From: a virus
Strand: one strand, 5' to 3'
Length of the DNA stretch: 47,805 nt
IMG/VR virus record: IMGVR_UViG_3300007516_000031
Location: 1-47,805 of that record
Of the stretch, positions 7,678 through 15,599 are shown piece by piece; position 1 is the stretch's first letter, and each line of letters begins with the position of its first letter. The notes under the pieces were generated by a model. The model saw nothing but the letters and a program-made list of their open reading frames with translations. It did no database searches and was not told the origin of the DNA. Both the position numbers and the translations under genes were made by a program.

Positions 7678-7682
7678 ATAAT

Positions 7683-7690
7683 TATTTATA
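7683..7690 (-). promoter_or_regulatory. late-promoter-like TATAAATA box
   Basis: A perfect match to the T4 late consensus on the minus strand. It overlaps the TAA stop of the GHKL-like gene and ends five bases before the next ATG. T4 late transcripts start about six bases after the box, which would put the start at the ATG. It could also be chance AT-rich sequence. Confidence 0.4.
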
Positions 7691-8882
7691 TTGGTTCTTT
7701 TAGCACATGCTCTTCATATAGTGTAATAATTTTATCAAAAAGATAAGTCTGCATGGTATAATTACAATCAGTGTGACCGGTGAGCCAATGTGTTATTTCT
7801 TCATAGAGTGTTGATGTAACAAACTTCGTTCCACTGTTGAAACACTTAACATCGATCCAAATTTCTCTACACTTTGGATCATACAATCCAAGAGTTTCGC
7901 GACCAAGATTGCCATATTTTATATTTGGCAATTCGCTATCATTGATATTAAACATGGCGCAACAAACTCGTATGGCCTTATCCATCATAGATTTTTGAAT
8001 AGTAGATATTGTGACTTCAGTGTTTTCTTTGAATGTTTTATCATATCGCTTCAAAAATTCAGTCACTGTCGCATATTTGTTTGGTGTCTCTAAGTGAATT
8101 TGACGGCATGCATCCATGAATTCTGGTGTATGTTCTGAGTAAGCCGTATAATAGAGATCGCTTTCAAGACCATCTTTGGCTGTTATAATATCATAGATAA
8201 TGTCTCGAGACTTACAATTTATAACTAATCTGCCAGCTGCACGCCGCATGTAATATGTATCTACTGTTCTATCTTCAGTAAGATCCAATGTGTCTGTGAT
8301 ATTGTACGTATATTTGCTTTCAGCCTCAGCCACTCGCACTCCTCGGTAATAAACACTATTATTTGGAGTGTTATATATGTACCCATATTTTGTTTCTATT
8401 TTTGGGCCGAAGGTTTTTGGTAGAATAATAGAATCGCGTTTCGGATATATGTCATGCAATTCCTCAGAAGATACTTCTATTACAGTTTTACCACCACCAT
8501 GGAGATCTTTAGAATCATACTGGGTTACATCACCATTTTCATCTATAGCGTTGCTGTATAGCTCTCTAAACACTTGCCACGGTTTCCAATTTTTACCATA
8601 CTCTGTAGTGAATCCAAGTTCACTCACTTTACCAGTTGATCTGTTAGTCATAACTATTTGTTTGAATGATGCTCCACGAAACATCAGCTCATTTAGACTA
8701 AAAATGTATTTTGTTTTGCCAGACCAAATACTGATTTCTCCATCCCATCGAAGAATGCATGCAATAGCATATTTCAATCCAGTGCCGAAGAAGCCAATAG
8801 GTTTATTATTATCTTTAGCAGATAATCCAGCTATTGTGGCTCCGTTGATATCAATTTCACCATCATTATAAAAGTACAACAT
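7686..8882 (-). CDS. GHKL-type ATPase-like protein
   Basis: A 398-residue protein. Residues 5-45 read NDGEIDINGATIAGLSAKDN and then GFFGTGLKYAIACIL. This resembles the Bergerat fold of Hsp90/MutL/histidine-kinase ATPases, with GFFGTGLKYA in place of the G2 box; T4 rIIA is a known phage member of the fold. The C-terminal region contains LYEEITHWLTGHTD (about 368-381), which looks like a zincin helix whose first metal His is replaced, so activity there is doubtful. ATG at 8882 is certain because it follows GGAG by six bases. The upstream in-frame extension simply translates a terminator hairpin. Confidence 0.65.
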   Translation of the reverse strand: MLYFYNDGEIDINGATIAGLSAKDNNKPIGFFGTGLKYAIACILRWDGEISIWSGKTKYIFSLNELMFRGASFKQIVMTNRSTGKVSELGFTTEYGKNWKPWQVFRELYSNAIDENGDVTQYDSKDLHGGGKTVIEVSSEELHDIYPKRDSIILPKTFGPKIETKYGYIYNTPNNSVYYRGVRVAEAESKYTYNITDTLDLTEDRTVDTYYMRRAAGRLVINCKSRDIIYDIITAKDGLESDLYYTAYSEHTPEFMDACRQIHLETPNKYATVTEFLKRYDKTFKENTEVTISTIQKSMMDKAIRVCCAMFNINDSELPNIKYGNLGRETLGLYDPKCREIWIDVKCFNSGTKFVTSTLYEEITHWLTGHTDCNYTMQTYLFDKIITLYEEHVLKEPI

Positions 8883-8892
8883 AAATTTCTCC

Positions 8893-8918
8893 AAAAAGAG
8901 GGGGCCGAAGCCCCCTGA
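8893..8918 (-). terminator. Rho-independent terminator
   Basis: The minus strand reads AGGGGGCTTCGGCCCCCT followed by CTTTTT: a GC-rich stem with a TTCG-type loop and a U-run. It ends the DUF932 gene's transcript, and the ribosome binding site of the next gene follows within ten bases. Part of the transcription probably reads through, or the downstream gene has another promoter. Confidence 0.85.
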
Positions 8919-8922
8919 TATC

Positions 8923-9891
8923 TTAAGCTTCGTTTGCCATTTCAAGGGCGGTTTCTAGCGCTCTTACTTTGAGATTGCGGTTACTACCATACCAAGCTGA
9001 AGATAGCCGATTGTCGGCGGTACGGCCCATTACATGATCTGTCATATAGGTTACGGTATTGAACAGCTGCCAGTATGTGCCTTCACCAAGTTCTGCGCCG
9101 GCCTGACCGGTCAAATAATCTTCAGAAGCAAGCTTTGCATTGCGAGAAAGTTCAGTTGCTTTCTTTGGATCAGATGACATATAAGGGAAAACGCGTTTGA
9201 AATAGTTTTCCATGCTTTCGTTTGTGTATCGCTTTTCACTGAGAAACATTGCAGACTCTTTGTAAGTTTTCAACTTATCAGCTGCAACACCGAGAGCCAA
9301 CTTGACTTCATCTGCATTAAATTGTGCGCGATGGGAAATCTTCACCATATTTTTTGATTTCATACCAAGCGAGAGCGAAAGTGTGTTATTACATACCACT
9401 CGAATTGGTGTGAAGCGGACATCGATTGATTGTCCATATTGATGTGGATTGGTAAAGTGGAGATAAGAATCTACTCGGTCTTTACCGTTAAATAGTTCGA
9501 ATGAAGAATCCTTCACCTTTGCGAGCGCCCAGACGATTTTGCCATCTTTGAGCGATCCAGCCGTATGCATTTCCATATCGCCAGCCGAAATAAAGTCATT
9601 GAAGAATTCGAAGGCGTCAACGTTCTGACATGGGTTCCAGTCATTACTGATAACATCCAAAATTTTCTTGTCAGTGCTTCGCACTAGTGCAGATTTTCCA
9701 ATTTCAACTTGTTTGCCGTTGATTTCGACGTGTGCTGGAATGGTTTCAACATTCCAATCGACGCCGGCAGATTTTGCCATTTGTTGTGGAGTGAGATCGG
9801 CGGGGACTTTTACACCAAGACCGTGCCATGGAACGTCGCCGACGTAAGCCATTTGAGCATCTTTACCAACCATTTCAAGTTCATGAGACAT
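8923..9891 (-). CDS. DUF932 family phage/plasmid protein
   Basis: A 322-residue protein with the hallmarks of the DUF932 (phage/plasmid-like, TIGR03299) family: VGDVPWHGLGVKVP at residues 17-30, ISNDWNPCQN near 83, FTNPHQYGQSIDVRFTPIRV near 145-165 and VCNNTLSLSL right after. The family is common in phages and plasmids and its biochemical role is unknown. It has its own strong promoter with a normal leader (AGGAAC before the ATG) and its own terminator, so it is a monocistronic, probably highly expressed unit. Confidence 0.88.
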   Translation of the reverse strand: MSHELEMVGKDAQMAYVGDVPWHGLGVKVPADLTPQQMAKSAGVDWNVETIPAHVEINGKQVEIGKSALVRSTDKKILDVISNDWNPCQNVDAFEFFNDFISAGDMEMHTAGSLKDGKIVWALAKVKDSSFELFNGKDRVDSYLHFTNPHQYGQSIDVRFTPIRVVCNNTLSLSLGMKSKNMVKISHRAQFNADEVKLALGVAADKLKTYKESAMFLSEKRYTNESMENYFKRVFPYMSSDPKKATELSRNAKLASEDYLTGQAGAELGEGTYWQLFNTVTYMTDHVMGRTADNRLSSAWYGSNRNLKVRALETALEMANEA

Positions 9892-9922
9892 AATAAGTTC
9901 CTATTGTTGTTTTGATATGACT

Positions 9923-9951
9923 CTTATATACTATTTCGAAAAGAATGTCAA
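9923..9951 (-). promoter_or_regulatory. sigma70-type promoter
   Basis: TTGACA (9951-9946), a 17-bp spacer and TATAAG (9928-9923). The TTGACA overlaps the TGA stop of the upstream gene. Spacer and flanks are almost identical to the promoters at 1293-1321 and 16715-16743. It gives the DUF932 mRNA a leader of about 25 nt. Confidence 0.85.
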
Positions 9952-10316
9952 CCCTTGATGATTTTTACATCGTATCCAAGAAGCTTACTAATTTCAGCAA
10001 CAGTAAGTTCTTTGCCAGGATTCATTACTTCGTCTTCGGTAACTAATACACCATTAAGGTACCAATACTTATCACCATCGGCATATTCGACAGCTGGTCC
10101 ATCTTCACGATGGGGCTTACCATCAAGGTACCAAACCTTGCCACCATTGGCATATTCGATTGCTGGGCCATCTTCACGATGGAGTACATCATTAATGTAC
10201 CAATATTTGTTACCATTAGACCATTCGATAGCTGGACCATCTTCGCGATGATATTTCCCATTAAGGAACCAATACTTGGTACCATTAGGATAAACTTCAA
10301 CTTTATATTCGATCAT
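9948..10316 (-). CDS. WYxNGxxHREDGPA repeat protein
   Basis: A 122-residue protein made of four 23-residue repeats of the form KYWYLNG..HREDGPA.EYADG (about residues 13-100), then a short helix. Such repeats form beta-hairpin arrays like MORN/YwqK-type proteins and are common in large phages and in bacteria, with unknown function. The last repeat has lost HREDGPA (VTEDEVMNPG). The product is likely structural or binding in nature. Its TGA stop forms part of the TTGACA box of the next promoter. Confidence 0.8.
   Translation of the reverse strand: MIEYKVEVYPNGTKYWFLNGKYHREDGPAIEWSNGNKYWYINDVLHREDGPAIEYANGGKVWYLDGKPHREDGPAVEYADGDKYWYLNGVLVTEDEVMNPGKELTVAEISKLLGYDVKIIKG
10047..10300 (-). repeat. 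69-bp tandem coding repeats
   Basis: Four imperfect copies of a 69-bp unit encode the 23-residue repeats of the surrounding gene. The copies differ at many third positions, so the array is old rather than freshly expanded. Confidence 0.75.
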
Positions 10317-10318
10317 AA

Positions 10319-10516
10319 TTAATTACCTTTCAATTTGCCTTTGCGAGTGATCTTAACTTTTTTCTTTGGAAAATAGTCTTCTGGCAAAACTATTTCAGCT
10401 TGGCCTTTCTTGACCAGCTTGTGTCTAGCAGTATTTATTTTGTCTTTAGGTCTGACTCCACCTGCCCACTCGTTGTGGTACAATAGGAGATCACCTTCTT
10501 GAATATATTTTTCCAT
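10319..10516 (-). CDS. small hypothetical protein, likely leaderless mRNA
   Basis: A 65-residue basic protein starting MEKYIQEGDLLLYHNEW and ending KKKVKITRKGKLKGN. ATG at 10516 was chosen because the promoter's -10 box ends six bases before it; any earlier start would lie inside the promoter. The transcript would begin at or next to the ATG with no ribosome binding site. The function is not recognised; the GDLLLYHNEWAGG segment suggests a small beta-barrel. Confidence 0.6.
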   Translation of the reverse strand: MEKYIQEGDLLLYHNEWAGGVRPKDKINTARHKLVKKGQAEIVLPEDYFPKKKVKITRKGKLKGN

Positions 10517-10522
10517 GATTAT

Positions 10523-10551
10523 CTTATATACTGAAACGAAAAGAATGTTAA
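10523..10551 (-). promoter_or_regulatory. sigma70-type promoter adjacent to ATG
   Basis: TTAACA (10551-10546), a 17-bp spacer and TATAAG (10528-10523). The -35 overlaps the TAA stop of the upstream gene. The expected transcript start is at the ATG (10516). Confidence 0.75.
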
Positions 10552-11150
10552 CCAATCAATTCAAATGAAGCGTCGCCATTTCTTACTTCCAAGAAAATGA
10601 TATCCTTACCACATCTGTTTTTAGGATAGTTGATTTTGATTGAATCACCGGGTTGTAGTGTTACGCCAGGAAGTACATGACCTGGGTTGTAACCAAGTGG
10701 AACTGGTCTAAAATCTAAATCTGTGATTCTGTAATCTGCAGCCGTTTTTTGAATCTCTGGTGGAATACCATCCAATGCTTCATCTTCAGTTCCATCACTA
10801 GTCAGTGTTTTAACGATATCCCATTTCTTGATATCGTCCATTGAAAGACCATATAGTGATAATAGACATCCTTCTCGCCCATTTACAACAACACTTTCAA
10901 TATCAATGTTTTCACGGCCATAATTTTTGATATATGTGACTTGTTTAAAATTACTAAAGATGTCCATCTCAAAATCATATTTCAGACTCAAAGAAGGTGT
11001 ATATTCTCCAATTGGTGTTAAATCTTCTGCTACAAATTCAGCTTCTACTGATTTCATTTCCATTTTCTTTTCAATGATTGGTATGTTAACAGCGATATAT
11101 GCAGCAAGAGCAATGATACCAGCACCGTAAGCCCACAATTGTTTGTTCAT
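10548..11150 (-). CDS. membrane-anchored hypothetical protein
   Basis: A 200-residue protein with one N-terminal hydrophobic segment (about residues 5-25, LWAYGAGIIALAAYIAVNIP) and a mostly polar, beta-rich remainder predicted to lie outside the membrane. Two cysteines (about residues 93 and 184, in GREGCLLSL and KNRCGKDI) could pair in the periplasm. Family unknown. Its start overlaps the stop of a 29-residue membrane peptide gene in an ATGA arrangement, so the two are coupled. Confidence 0.65.
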   Translation of the reverse strand: MNKQLWAYGAGIIALAAYIAVNIPIIEKKMEMKSVEAEFVAEDLTPIGEYTPSLSLKYDFEMDIFSNFKQVTYIKNYGRENIDIESVVVNGREGCLLSLYGLSMDDIKKWDIVKTLTSDGTEDEALDGIPPEIQKTAADYRITDLDFRPVPLGYNPGHVLPGVTLQPGDSIKINYPKNRCGKDIIFLEVRNGDASFELIG

Positions 11151-11236
11151 GATAAAACTCCAATATAAATTAATCCAATAAACACTAAGACTATTAATAT
11201 AATTCTAGGTAGCCACACTACAATATCTTTGTTCAT
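11147..11236 (-). CDS. 29-residue membrane peptide
   Basis: A very short gene reading MNKDIVVWLPRIILIVLVFI and ending GLIYIGVLS. Almost the whole product is one transmembrane helix. It is supported by a strong ribosome binding site (AAGGAAG, six bases before the ATG) and by ATGA-type overlaps with the genes on both sides. Possible roles include a holin-like or host-membrane modulator; nothing in the sequence decides this. Confidence 0.6.
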   Translation of the reverse strand: MNKDIVVWLPRIILIVLVFIGLIYIGVLS

Positions 11237-11823
11237 AATATCTTCCTTTTATTTCTCGCATCTTCTAATCTTAGATATTTAATTTTCCAGTCTTTATATG
11301 ACAGTGGTTTTATTTTCTTTGGTAGATTGCATTTTAATCCATCTGCTTTGTAATACTCTTTTAAAGATGATGCCGTTTCTCGACTGACTGCGGCCGAGAT
11401 TATTTTTATCTGAGCATGTCTGAAAAATGCATCATGATGATCATAACCGGCATAATGGATTAGTTCATGTATTAGTGTGAATGATGTCATACCTTTAGTA
11501 GATAACCAAATGAGTCCACCACCACAATACATTCCAAGCAAACTTTTATGACTCTTAAAAATGATATTCGGTGCAGGTCTTTTGAAAAGACCTGGACACA
11601 TTATCTTTTTCCAAGCTTTATATTTCAGTATCTTCTTTGCGTATTCATTCGCTTCTTTAATATTTTTAAATTTAATATTTAAATCATCATTAGCATTATC
11701 GAAGAGAGTTTCACTACTATAAGTCTTTTCTGCTTGAGAATCCCGCGACATCGAAATCCGGCGATCTATCAGACGATTCTTTAGTCCACATTTGTCGATA
11801 TATTCTTTATATAGTCTATCCAT
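11233..11823 (-). CDS. zincin-like metalloprotease, putative
   Basis: A 196-residue protein. The motif FTLIHELIHYAGYDHHDAFFR (read around residues 116-136, shown here only in name) contains HELIH followed by a second His/Asp cluster. This is the HExxH...H zinc site of SprT/WLM-like small metalloproteases. A helix with basic residues follows. The preferred start is ATG 11823, which overlaps the TAG stop of the upstream nuclease gene. The substrate is unknown; SprT-like enzymes often act on DNA-bound proteins. A consensus promoter ends seven bases before the ATG. Confidence 0.65.
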   Translation of the reverse strand: MDRLYKEYIDKCGLKNRLIDRRISMSRDSQAEKTYSSETLFDNANDDLNIKFKNIKEANEYAKKILKYKAWKKIMCPGLFKRPAPNIIFKSHKSLLGMYCGGGLIWLSTKGMTSFTLIHELIHYAGYDHHDAFFRHAQIKIISAAVSRETASSLKEYYKADGLKCNLPKKIKPLSYKDWKIKYLRLEDARNKRKIL

Positions 11824-12493
11824 GTTTATTATTATAATCAAAAGTATCGAACATGTCAACTACTTTATCAATATATTTTCGTGGATCTTCAATATAAACT
11901 TGTGCATGAGGTAAAGAATCACACGCTATAATCACTACAATCTTCTTACACATCATTCTATGCTGTTCCCATAACATATATGAATATGCAGTTGTTTGTA
12001 AAAAATAATTTAAGATGTATTCTTTATCTTTTGGTTTAGCAGATGTCTTAAAATCACCAATAGCTAATTCACCATTCCAATCACAAATAAGATCACATGA
12101 TCCAGCAGACTTAAGTCTGTTAGAATATAATCTACTTTCAGAACCACGAAGTGTAGTCAGATTAGCATCCAAGACTTTTTTCGTTTGGTTGAATAGTTGT
12201 TTGTCTAATGGCATCAGCGATTGGACATCGACTTCTCTATTTAGAACATAATCTTCACATAGACTATGGAAGTGTGTTCCACGAAGACTTGCTTGATTAC
12301 CGATGCGATCAGCTTCTCGGGCGCCAACACGTTCTCGCCACTGATCTAACCCAGACTTGTCAGACATAGTTCCGAGAATTGTTGTTACAGAAGAATATCG
12401 GTTTCCTTCTGGTGTTAAATAAAATCTACCAGAGTCGGTATTGATTTGTTCCAACTCTGGTAGATTTTTTATTAGTTCATGATTAAATGTCAT
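11816..12493 (-). CDS. PD-(D/E)XK nuclease (RecB/Cas4-like exonuclease)
   Basis: A 225-residue protein. RGTHFHSLCEDYVLN (about residues 70-84) gives the helix-1 His/Glu of RecB-family nucleases. SAGSCDLICDWNGELAIGDF and KTSA (about 127-150) supply the catalytic D...D-x-K core. YFLQTTAYSYMLWEQH matches the Q..aY motif of RecB/Cas4 nucleases. Phages use such enzymes for DNA end processing or recombination. It sits directly beside PhoH and the zincin-like gene. Confidence 0.8.
   Translation of the reverse strand: MTFNHELIKNLPELEQINTDSGRFYLTPEGNRYSSVTTILGTMSDKSGLDQWRERVGAREADRIGNQASLRGTHFHSLCEDYVLNREVDVQSLMPLDKQLFNQTKKVLDANLTTLRGSESRLYSNRLKSAGSCDLICDWNGELAIGDFKTSAKPKDKEYILNYFLQTTAYSYMLWEQHRMMCKKIVVIIACDSLPHAQVYIEDPRKYIDKVVDMFDTFDYNNKHG
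11831..11859 (-). promoter_or_regulatory. perfect-consensus promoter inside upstream gene
   Basis: TTGACA (11859-11854), a 17-bp spacer and TATAAT (11836-11831). It lies in the last codons of the upstream nuclease gene and ends seven bases before the protease ATG, so the mRNA would be leaderless. Coding constraint could produce it by chance, but both hexamers and the spacing are ideal. Confidence 0.6.
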
Positions 12494-13225
12494 TTAAATT
12501 CCTGCTTCATACTCCGCTATAATGAAGTCTCTTACAAAATTGCTTCTAACAATATCATCTATATCGAAGATAACAGTTTTCATAGATTCTACATTACCTA
12601 GCACTTTCATTATGTCTTGAATTCCACTAAATTCATTGTATCTTTTAGATGTTAAGTCGTCTTGGCGTGTATCACCACATAAAATTATTTTTGATTTGTC
12701 ACCAGGTCTTGTCAGCACTGTTCTCAACTCTTGATATCCACAATTTTGAACTTCGTCGGCTATAATAATACTTTCATTGATGGTACAACCTCTAAGGAAT
12801 GATGTGCCAGCAAAAACTATAACACCTTTTTGTTTAAGAATTTCGTATGCATCATCTCTATTAAATAGTTCAGAACATATAGCTCTATATGGTGCTTCAT
12901 AAACATCCATTTTGGTTGCTTCATCACCTGGAAGAAATCCAATTTGTTTTGTTGGTTGTGCTGTTCTAATTATAACTATTTGTCGTTTGTCAGTTTTTTG
13001 GTATAAAATTTCTTTTAGCGCTAGATATAAACTTAGAAATGTTTTACCAGTTCCAGCGCATCCTAATAAGAAAACATTTTTGTTTTCATTATAATACTGA
13101 AATGTTTTAACCTGGTTGTCCGTTATCGGACCAATATCTCTAAGTTCTAAATGATTTTTAGTTCCACAATTTGATGATGATGCTGCTTGTCTCTTTTGTC
13201 TTTTAGTAGATCTAGTTACAGACAT
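12494..13225 (-). CDS. phoH: PhoH-like ATPase
   Basis: A 243-residue P-loop protein. Walker A GCAGTGKT lies at residues 55-62, Walker B SIIIADEVQN near 153-162, and CGDTRQDD near 188. IGFLPGDEATKMDVYEAPYR is the typical PhoH motif after the first ATP-binding strands. The length matches the short phage PhoH form without extra domains. PhoH is widespread in T4-like phages, particularly marine ones; its role (RNA or phosphate metabolism) is unresolved. Confidence 0.92.
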   Translation of the reverse strand: MSVTRSTKRQKRQAASSSNCGTKNHLELRDIGPITDNQVKTFQYYNENKNVFLLGCAGTGKTFLSLYLALKEILYQKTDKRQIVIIRTAQPTKQIGFLPGDEATKMDVYEAPYRAICSELFNRDDAYEILKQKGVIVFAGTSFLRGCTINESIIIADEVQNCGYQELRTVLTRPGDKSKIILCGDTRQDDLTSKRYNEFSGIQDIMKVLGNVESMKTVIFDIDDIVRSNFVRDFIIAEYEAGI

Positions 13226-13271
13226 GATAGTTCCTTAGTGGTTAGTGTTGATCACTGAATCATAGCCACGA

Positions 13272-13568
13272 TCATTTTTTACCAAAGTGTTTTTTGACAA
13301 TCTCCCGTGTTTTTACTTGTTTATTAGATCTTCTGACATGTTTATCTGCCAGAGCTGACGCTGGATGAGCTTCACCAATTTTAGATAATACTTCGTTAAA
13401 TCCTCCGTCAGTTTTCATGCCACTAGACACACCAGACACGATGGCCGGTGCGGTAACTATTGGAATGATGTGGGGATTTTCATCTAAAAGAATTTTACGA
13501 GCTTCGTAAGATAAGAAATCTTCAAATGGTTCGTTAGTTTCTGTATTTAAAAAAAGATAGGTTGGCAT
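13272..13568 (-). CDS. MPTY-type (FmdB-like fold) conserved phage protein
   Basis: A 98-residue protein starting MPTYLFLNTETNEPFEDFLS, followed by ENPHIIPIVTAPAIVSGVSS and a basic C-terminus. The MPTY.F.N..tge.fe.f start and the APAIVSG...K.D.GFNEVL block are conserved in T4-like phages and resemble FmdB-type regulators. The zinc-binding cysteines of FmdB are absent. It lies between PhoH and a short acidic-basic protein. Function unknown. Confidence 0.7.
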   Translation of the reverse strand: MPTYLFLNTETNEPFEDFLSYEARKILLDENPHIIPIVTAPAIVSGVSSGMKTDGGFNEVLSKIGEAHPASALADKHVRRSNKQVKTREIVKKHFGKK

Positions 13569-13572
13569 GATT

Positions 13573-13580
13573 TATTTATA
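13573..13580 (-). promoter_or_regulatory. TATAAATA box close to ATG
   Basis: A perfect late-type box on the minus strand ending four bases before the MPTY gene's ATG. This is slightly too close for a T4-type late start to include the full codon, so function is uncertain. Confidence 0.3.
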
Positions 13581-13582
13581 TC

Positions 13583-13744
13583 TCATTGGTAATCATCATC
13601 GTCATCTATAAGAAAATTAATATTATTATTGCGCAAAGCATTTTTGATTTTCTTATCCTTTCGGTGCTGTTTTAGTTCTTGACGAAATTTCGAATTACTA
13701 TATTCTTCATCTTCATCGTCATCAAATTTTTTATTTTTAGACAT
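13583..13744 (-). CDS. 53-residue charged protein, conserved T4-like type
   Basis: A short gene starting MSKNKKFDDDEDEEYSNSKF, with a basic middle (RQELKQHRKDKKIKNALR) and an acidic tail (IDDDDDYQ). The ATG overlaps the TAA of the upstream gene (TAATG), which supports coupled translation. The charge pattern resembles small conserved proteins found next to the DUF6433 gene in T4-like phages. Function unknown. Confidence 0.6.
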   Translation of the reverse strand: MSKNKKFDDDEDEEYSNSKFRQELKQHRKDKKIKNALRNNNINFLIDDDDDYQ

Positions 13745-14151
13745 TAATACAATCCAGGAAACGCTTCCAAAACTATCTTTGATGTGACTTTTGGATGAGG
13801 GAGCTTTTTGTCTTTAATGTTAACCAACAATATAGCATCTTCTGGTGTAACATTTTCAATAATGTCAATGAATATAGATTCTCTTTTTAATTGAGTTAGA
13901 TTTGGGTTTCCACCTTCTACAAAGAGATAGAGTCTTCTAAGCTCTGCATATAAAATACCATCTTGATTGTCAAATTTGCAGGGCTCATATGGAACATCTC
14001 CTTTTGGTAGAAGCCATTTAATATTTGGATCATATGCATATTGAAGAACGGTCTTAACTGCTAGTTCATTCTCTCTTAAACATTTTATCATTTCTTTTTT
14101 AGGGAGATTAGATGCAAATTCTAAAATCCACGATACTGCTTTTCTAGCCAT
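13744..14151 (-). CDS. DUF6433 family conserved T4-like protein
   Basis: A 135-residue protein with the features of a family conserved across T4-like and cyanophages: AVKTVLQYAYDPNIKWLLP, LRRLYLFVEGGNPNLTQLKR, and a C-terminal LLVNIKDKKLPHPKVT followed by VLEAFPGLY. The function is not known. It overlaps the RNase H/FEN gene by 8 nt and is probably expressed with it, which suggests a replication-linked role. Confidence 0.85.
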   Translation of the reverse strand: MARKAVSWILEFASNLPKKEMIKCLRENELAVKTVLQYAYDPNIKWLLPKGDVPYEPCKFDNQDGILYAELRRLYLFVEGGNPNLTQLKRESIFIDIIENVTPEDAILLVNIKDKKLPHPKVTSKIVLEAFPGLY

Positions 14152-15046
14152 GGTTCACCTTAAATTGTGTAATTACTTCTGTTAAATTCTTCAATCGCTT
14201 TTCAATAAAATATGTTAGCATACGATTGTTTTGTTTGTGTTTGTCTACTTGTTCATTATACGATTCTATAGTAGCAATCTTAATGTTTTCTGGAATTAGT
14301 TGTAGGTCAACCAATGCTTCATTGCGCTTATAACCTCTCAGCATATGATCATCACAAAATTCTGCGGGTTTCATATAAATCCACTTATTTATGTTCTTAG
14401 CTGAGATTGGTTTTGCTCTAACACCAGTTACAAACTTATCATCTGGACTCAAGAAGTTTGGTATGCCATCACCACCATCTCCGCGCATGATGTGCTCTTT
14501 CAAATATGCTTCTGGATTTTTTTCTACAATTTTCTTTTTGCGGACTGGATCATATTGCTCTACATTCACATATGACTGGAGCTGTTTGAAATCTTTATCA
14601 CCGCTTACAATCATAATCTTCTGTGATGTATTTCCAAATTCGTGACAGAGAGATGCAATAACATCATCAGCTTCAGCTCTATCAATTCTAATAACACGAT
14701 AAGGAAGAAATGTTATAATTTCATCACGAATTTTGTTTAGACTTTTGAACAACACGTTCCAGTCTAATTCTGACGCATCGCGATCTTTTTTTCTATTCTG
14801 TTTGTAATATGGAAATATGTCTTTACGCCAGTAATCAGTCGCATCGCATGCGATTACCAGCTCACCGTATTTGTCTTTAAATTTGTGGTTATATGATCTT
14901 ATACTATTAAGAACAAAGTGCCGCAGGAGAGACTCATTTTCATATGTGCCCTCATCTTCTGTTTTATTGATAAGTTTTGGAGCATGTGTTCCAAGAGATG
15001 CCATGAGAGATGAGATAATAACTTGGTTCAAATCAACGATAATCAT
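14144..15046 (-). CDS. rnh: RNase H / 5'-3' exonuclease (FEN family)
   Basis: A 300-residue protein with the PIN/FEN-type active-site acid residues: MIIVDLNQV (Asp5), LVIACDATDYWRKDIFPYYK (about 62-81), RAEADDVIASLCHEFG (about 125-140), and VSGDKDFKQLQ (about 148-158). Length and order match T4 RNase H (305 residues), which removes RNA primers during lagging-strand synthesis. A helix-hairpin region follows. It is placed in a run of conserved T4-like small genes. Confidence 0.88.
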   Translation of the reverse strand: MIIVDLNQVIISSLMASLGTHAPKLINKTEDEGTYENESLLRHFVLNSIRSYNHKFKDKYGELVIACDATDYWRKDIFPYYKQNRKKDRDASELDWNVLFKSLNKIRDEIITFLPYRVIRIDRAEADDVIASLCHEFGNTSQKIMIVSGDKDFKQLQSYVNVEQYDPVRKKKIVEKNPEAYLKEHIMRGDGGDGIPNFLSPDDKFVTGVRAKPISAKNINKWIYMKPAEFCDDHMLRGYKRNEALVDLQLIPENIKIATIESYNEQVDKHKQNNRMLTYFIEKRLKNLTEVITQFKVNHG

Positions 15047-15049
15047 AAA

Positions 15050-15355
15050 TTAATCTTCTTCAATTTTAGTTTCATAAAAGTCTACTGCGTGTTGATGTAT
15101 TGGATGGTCTATGTTCATAGAAGCACATAGAATACCCTTGATAGTTTCCGTTAAGTATGCTATAGGAACAATGCATTGTGGGCTAGAAACATCATATCCG
15201 TCGTCATAAATGGATTGAACTATGTTATGTATTAATCCATCAGCCATAAGCTCTATTTGTTCTTTGCGAACTTCTTCAACATGACGAATAACATCACTTA
15301 CACTTTGTACAGGTGAGTGCTTCTTTCCCTTAGGAAATGCTATTACATTAGTCAT
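15050..15355 (-). CDS. conserved T4-like hypothetical protein
   Basis: A 101-residue protein starting MTNVIAFPKGKKHSPVQSVS. A helix follows (VEEVRKEQIELMADGLI), then ESIY-like VQSIYDDGYDV and AYLTETIKGILCASMNIDHP. Small proteins with N.i.FP.....p....e and a long helix lie beside rnh in T4-like and cyanophages; function is unknown. It is separated from rnh by three bases. Confidence 0.65.
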   Translation of the reverse strand: MTNVIAFPKGKKHSPVQSVSDVIRHVEEVRKEQIELMADGLIHNIVQSIYDDGYDVSSPQCIVPIAYLTETIKGILCASMNIDHPIHQHAVDFYETKIEED

Positions 15356-15395
15356 GTGATGGTTTCATTAATAGTGACTACTGCTAAAAATAACA

Positions 15396-15599
15396 TCACA
15401 TTCCCTTTCGTATAGACGCAAATTTCTTTGCTACGTAACCATGCTGACCAACATTGATTGGTGAATATCCACCCCACTTGTTTTGTAGTGATTTTCCACT
15501 CTGATGTGTTTTCACTATAACTGAATGTGAACTATATATGCGATGTTCATATCGATTTGTATCAATTGATCCAGCTACTTCTATCCGAGGGCTACTCAT
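15396..15599 (-). CDS. small basic hypothetical protein
   Basis: A 67-residue protein starting MSSPRIEVAGSIDTNRYEHR and ending GYVAKKFASIRKGM. It is basic, with no membrane segment. Not recognised. The ATG overlaps the TAA stop region of the upstream gene. A TATAAATA box 28 bases upstream makes late expression plausible. Confidence 0.5.
   Translation of the reverse strand: MSSPRIEVAGSIDTNRYEHRIYSSHSVIVKTHQSGKSLQNKWGGYSPINVGQHGYVAKKFASIRKGM

Noticed and set aside
8883-8945. N-terminal extension of the GHKL-like gene
   Set aside because: The extra codons translate a terminator hairpin; a perfect ribosome binding site lies directly before the ATG at 8882.
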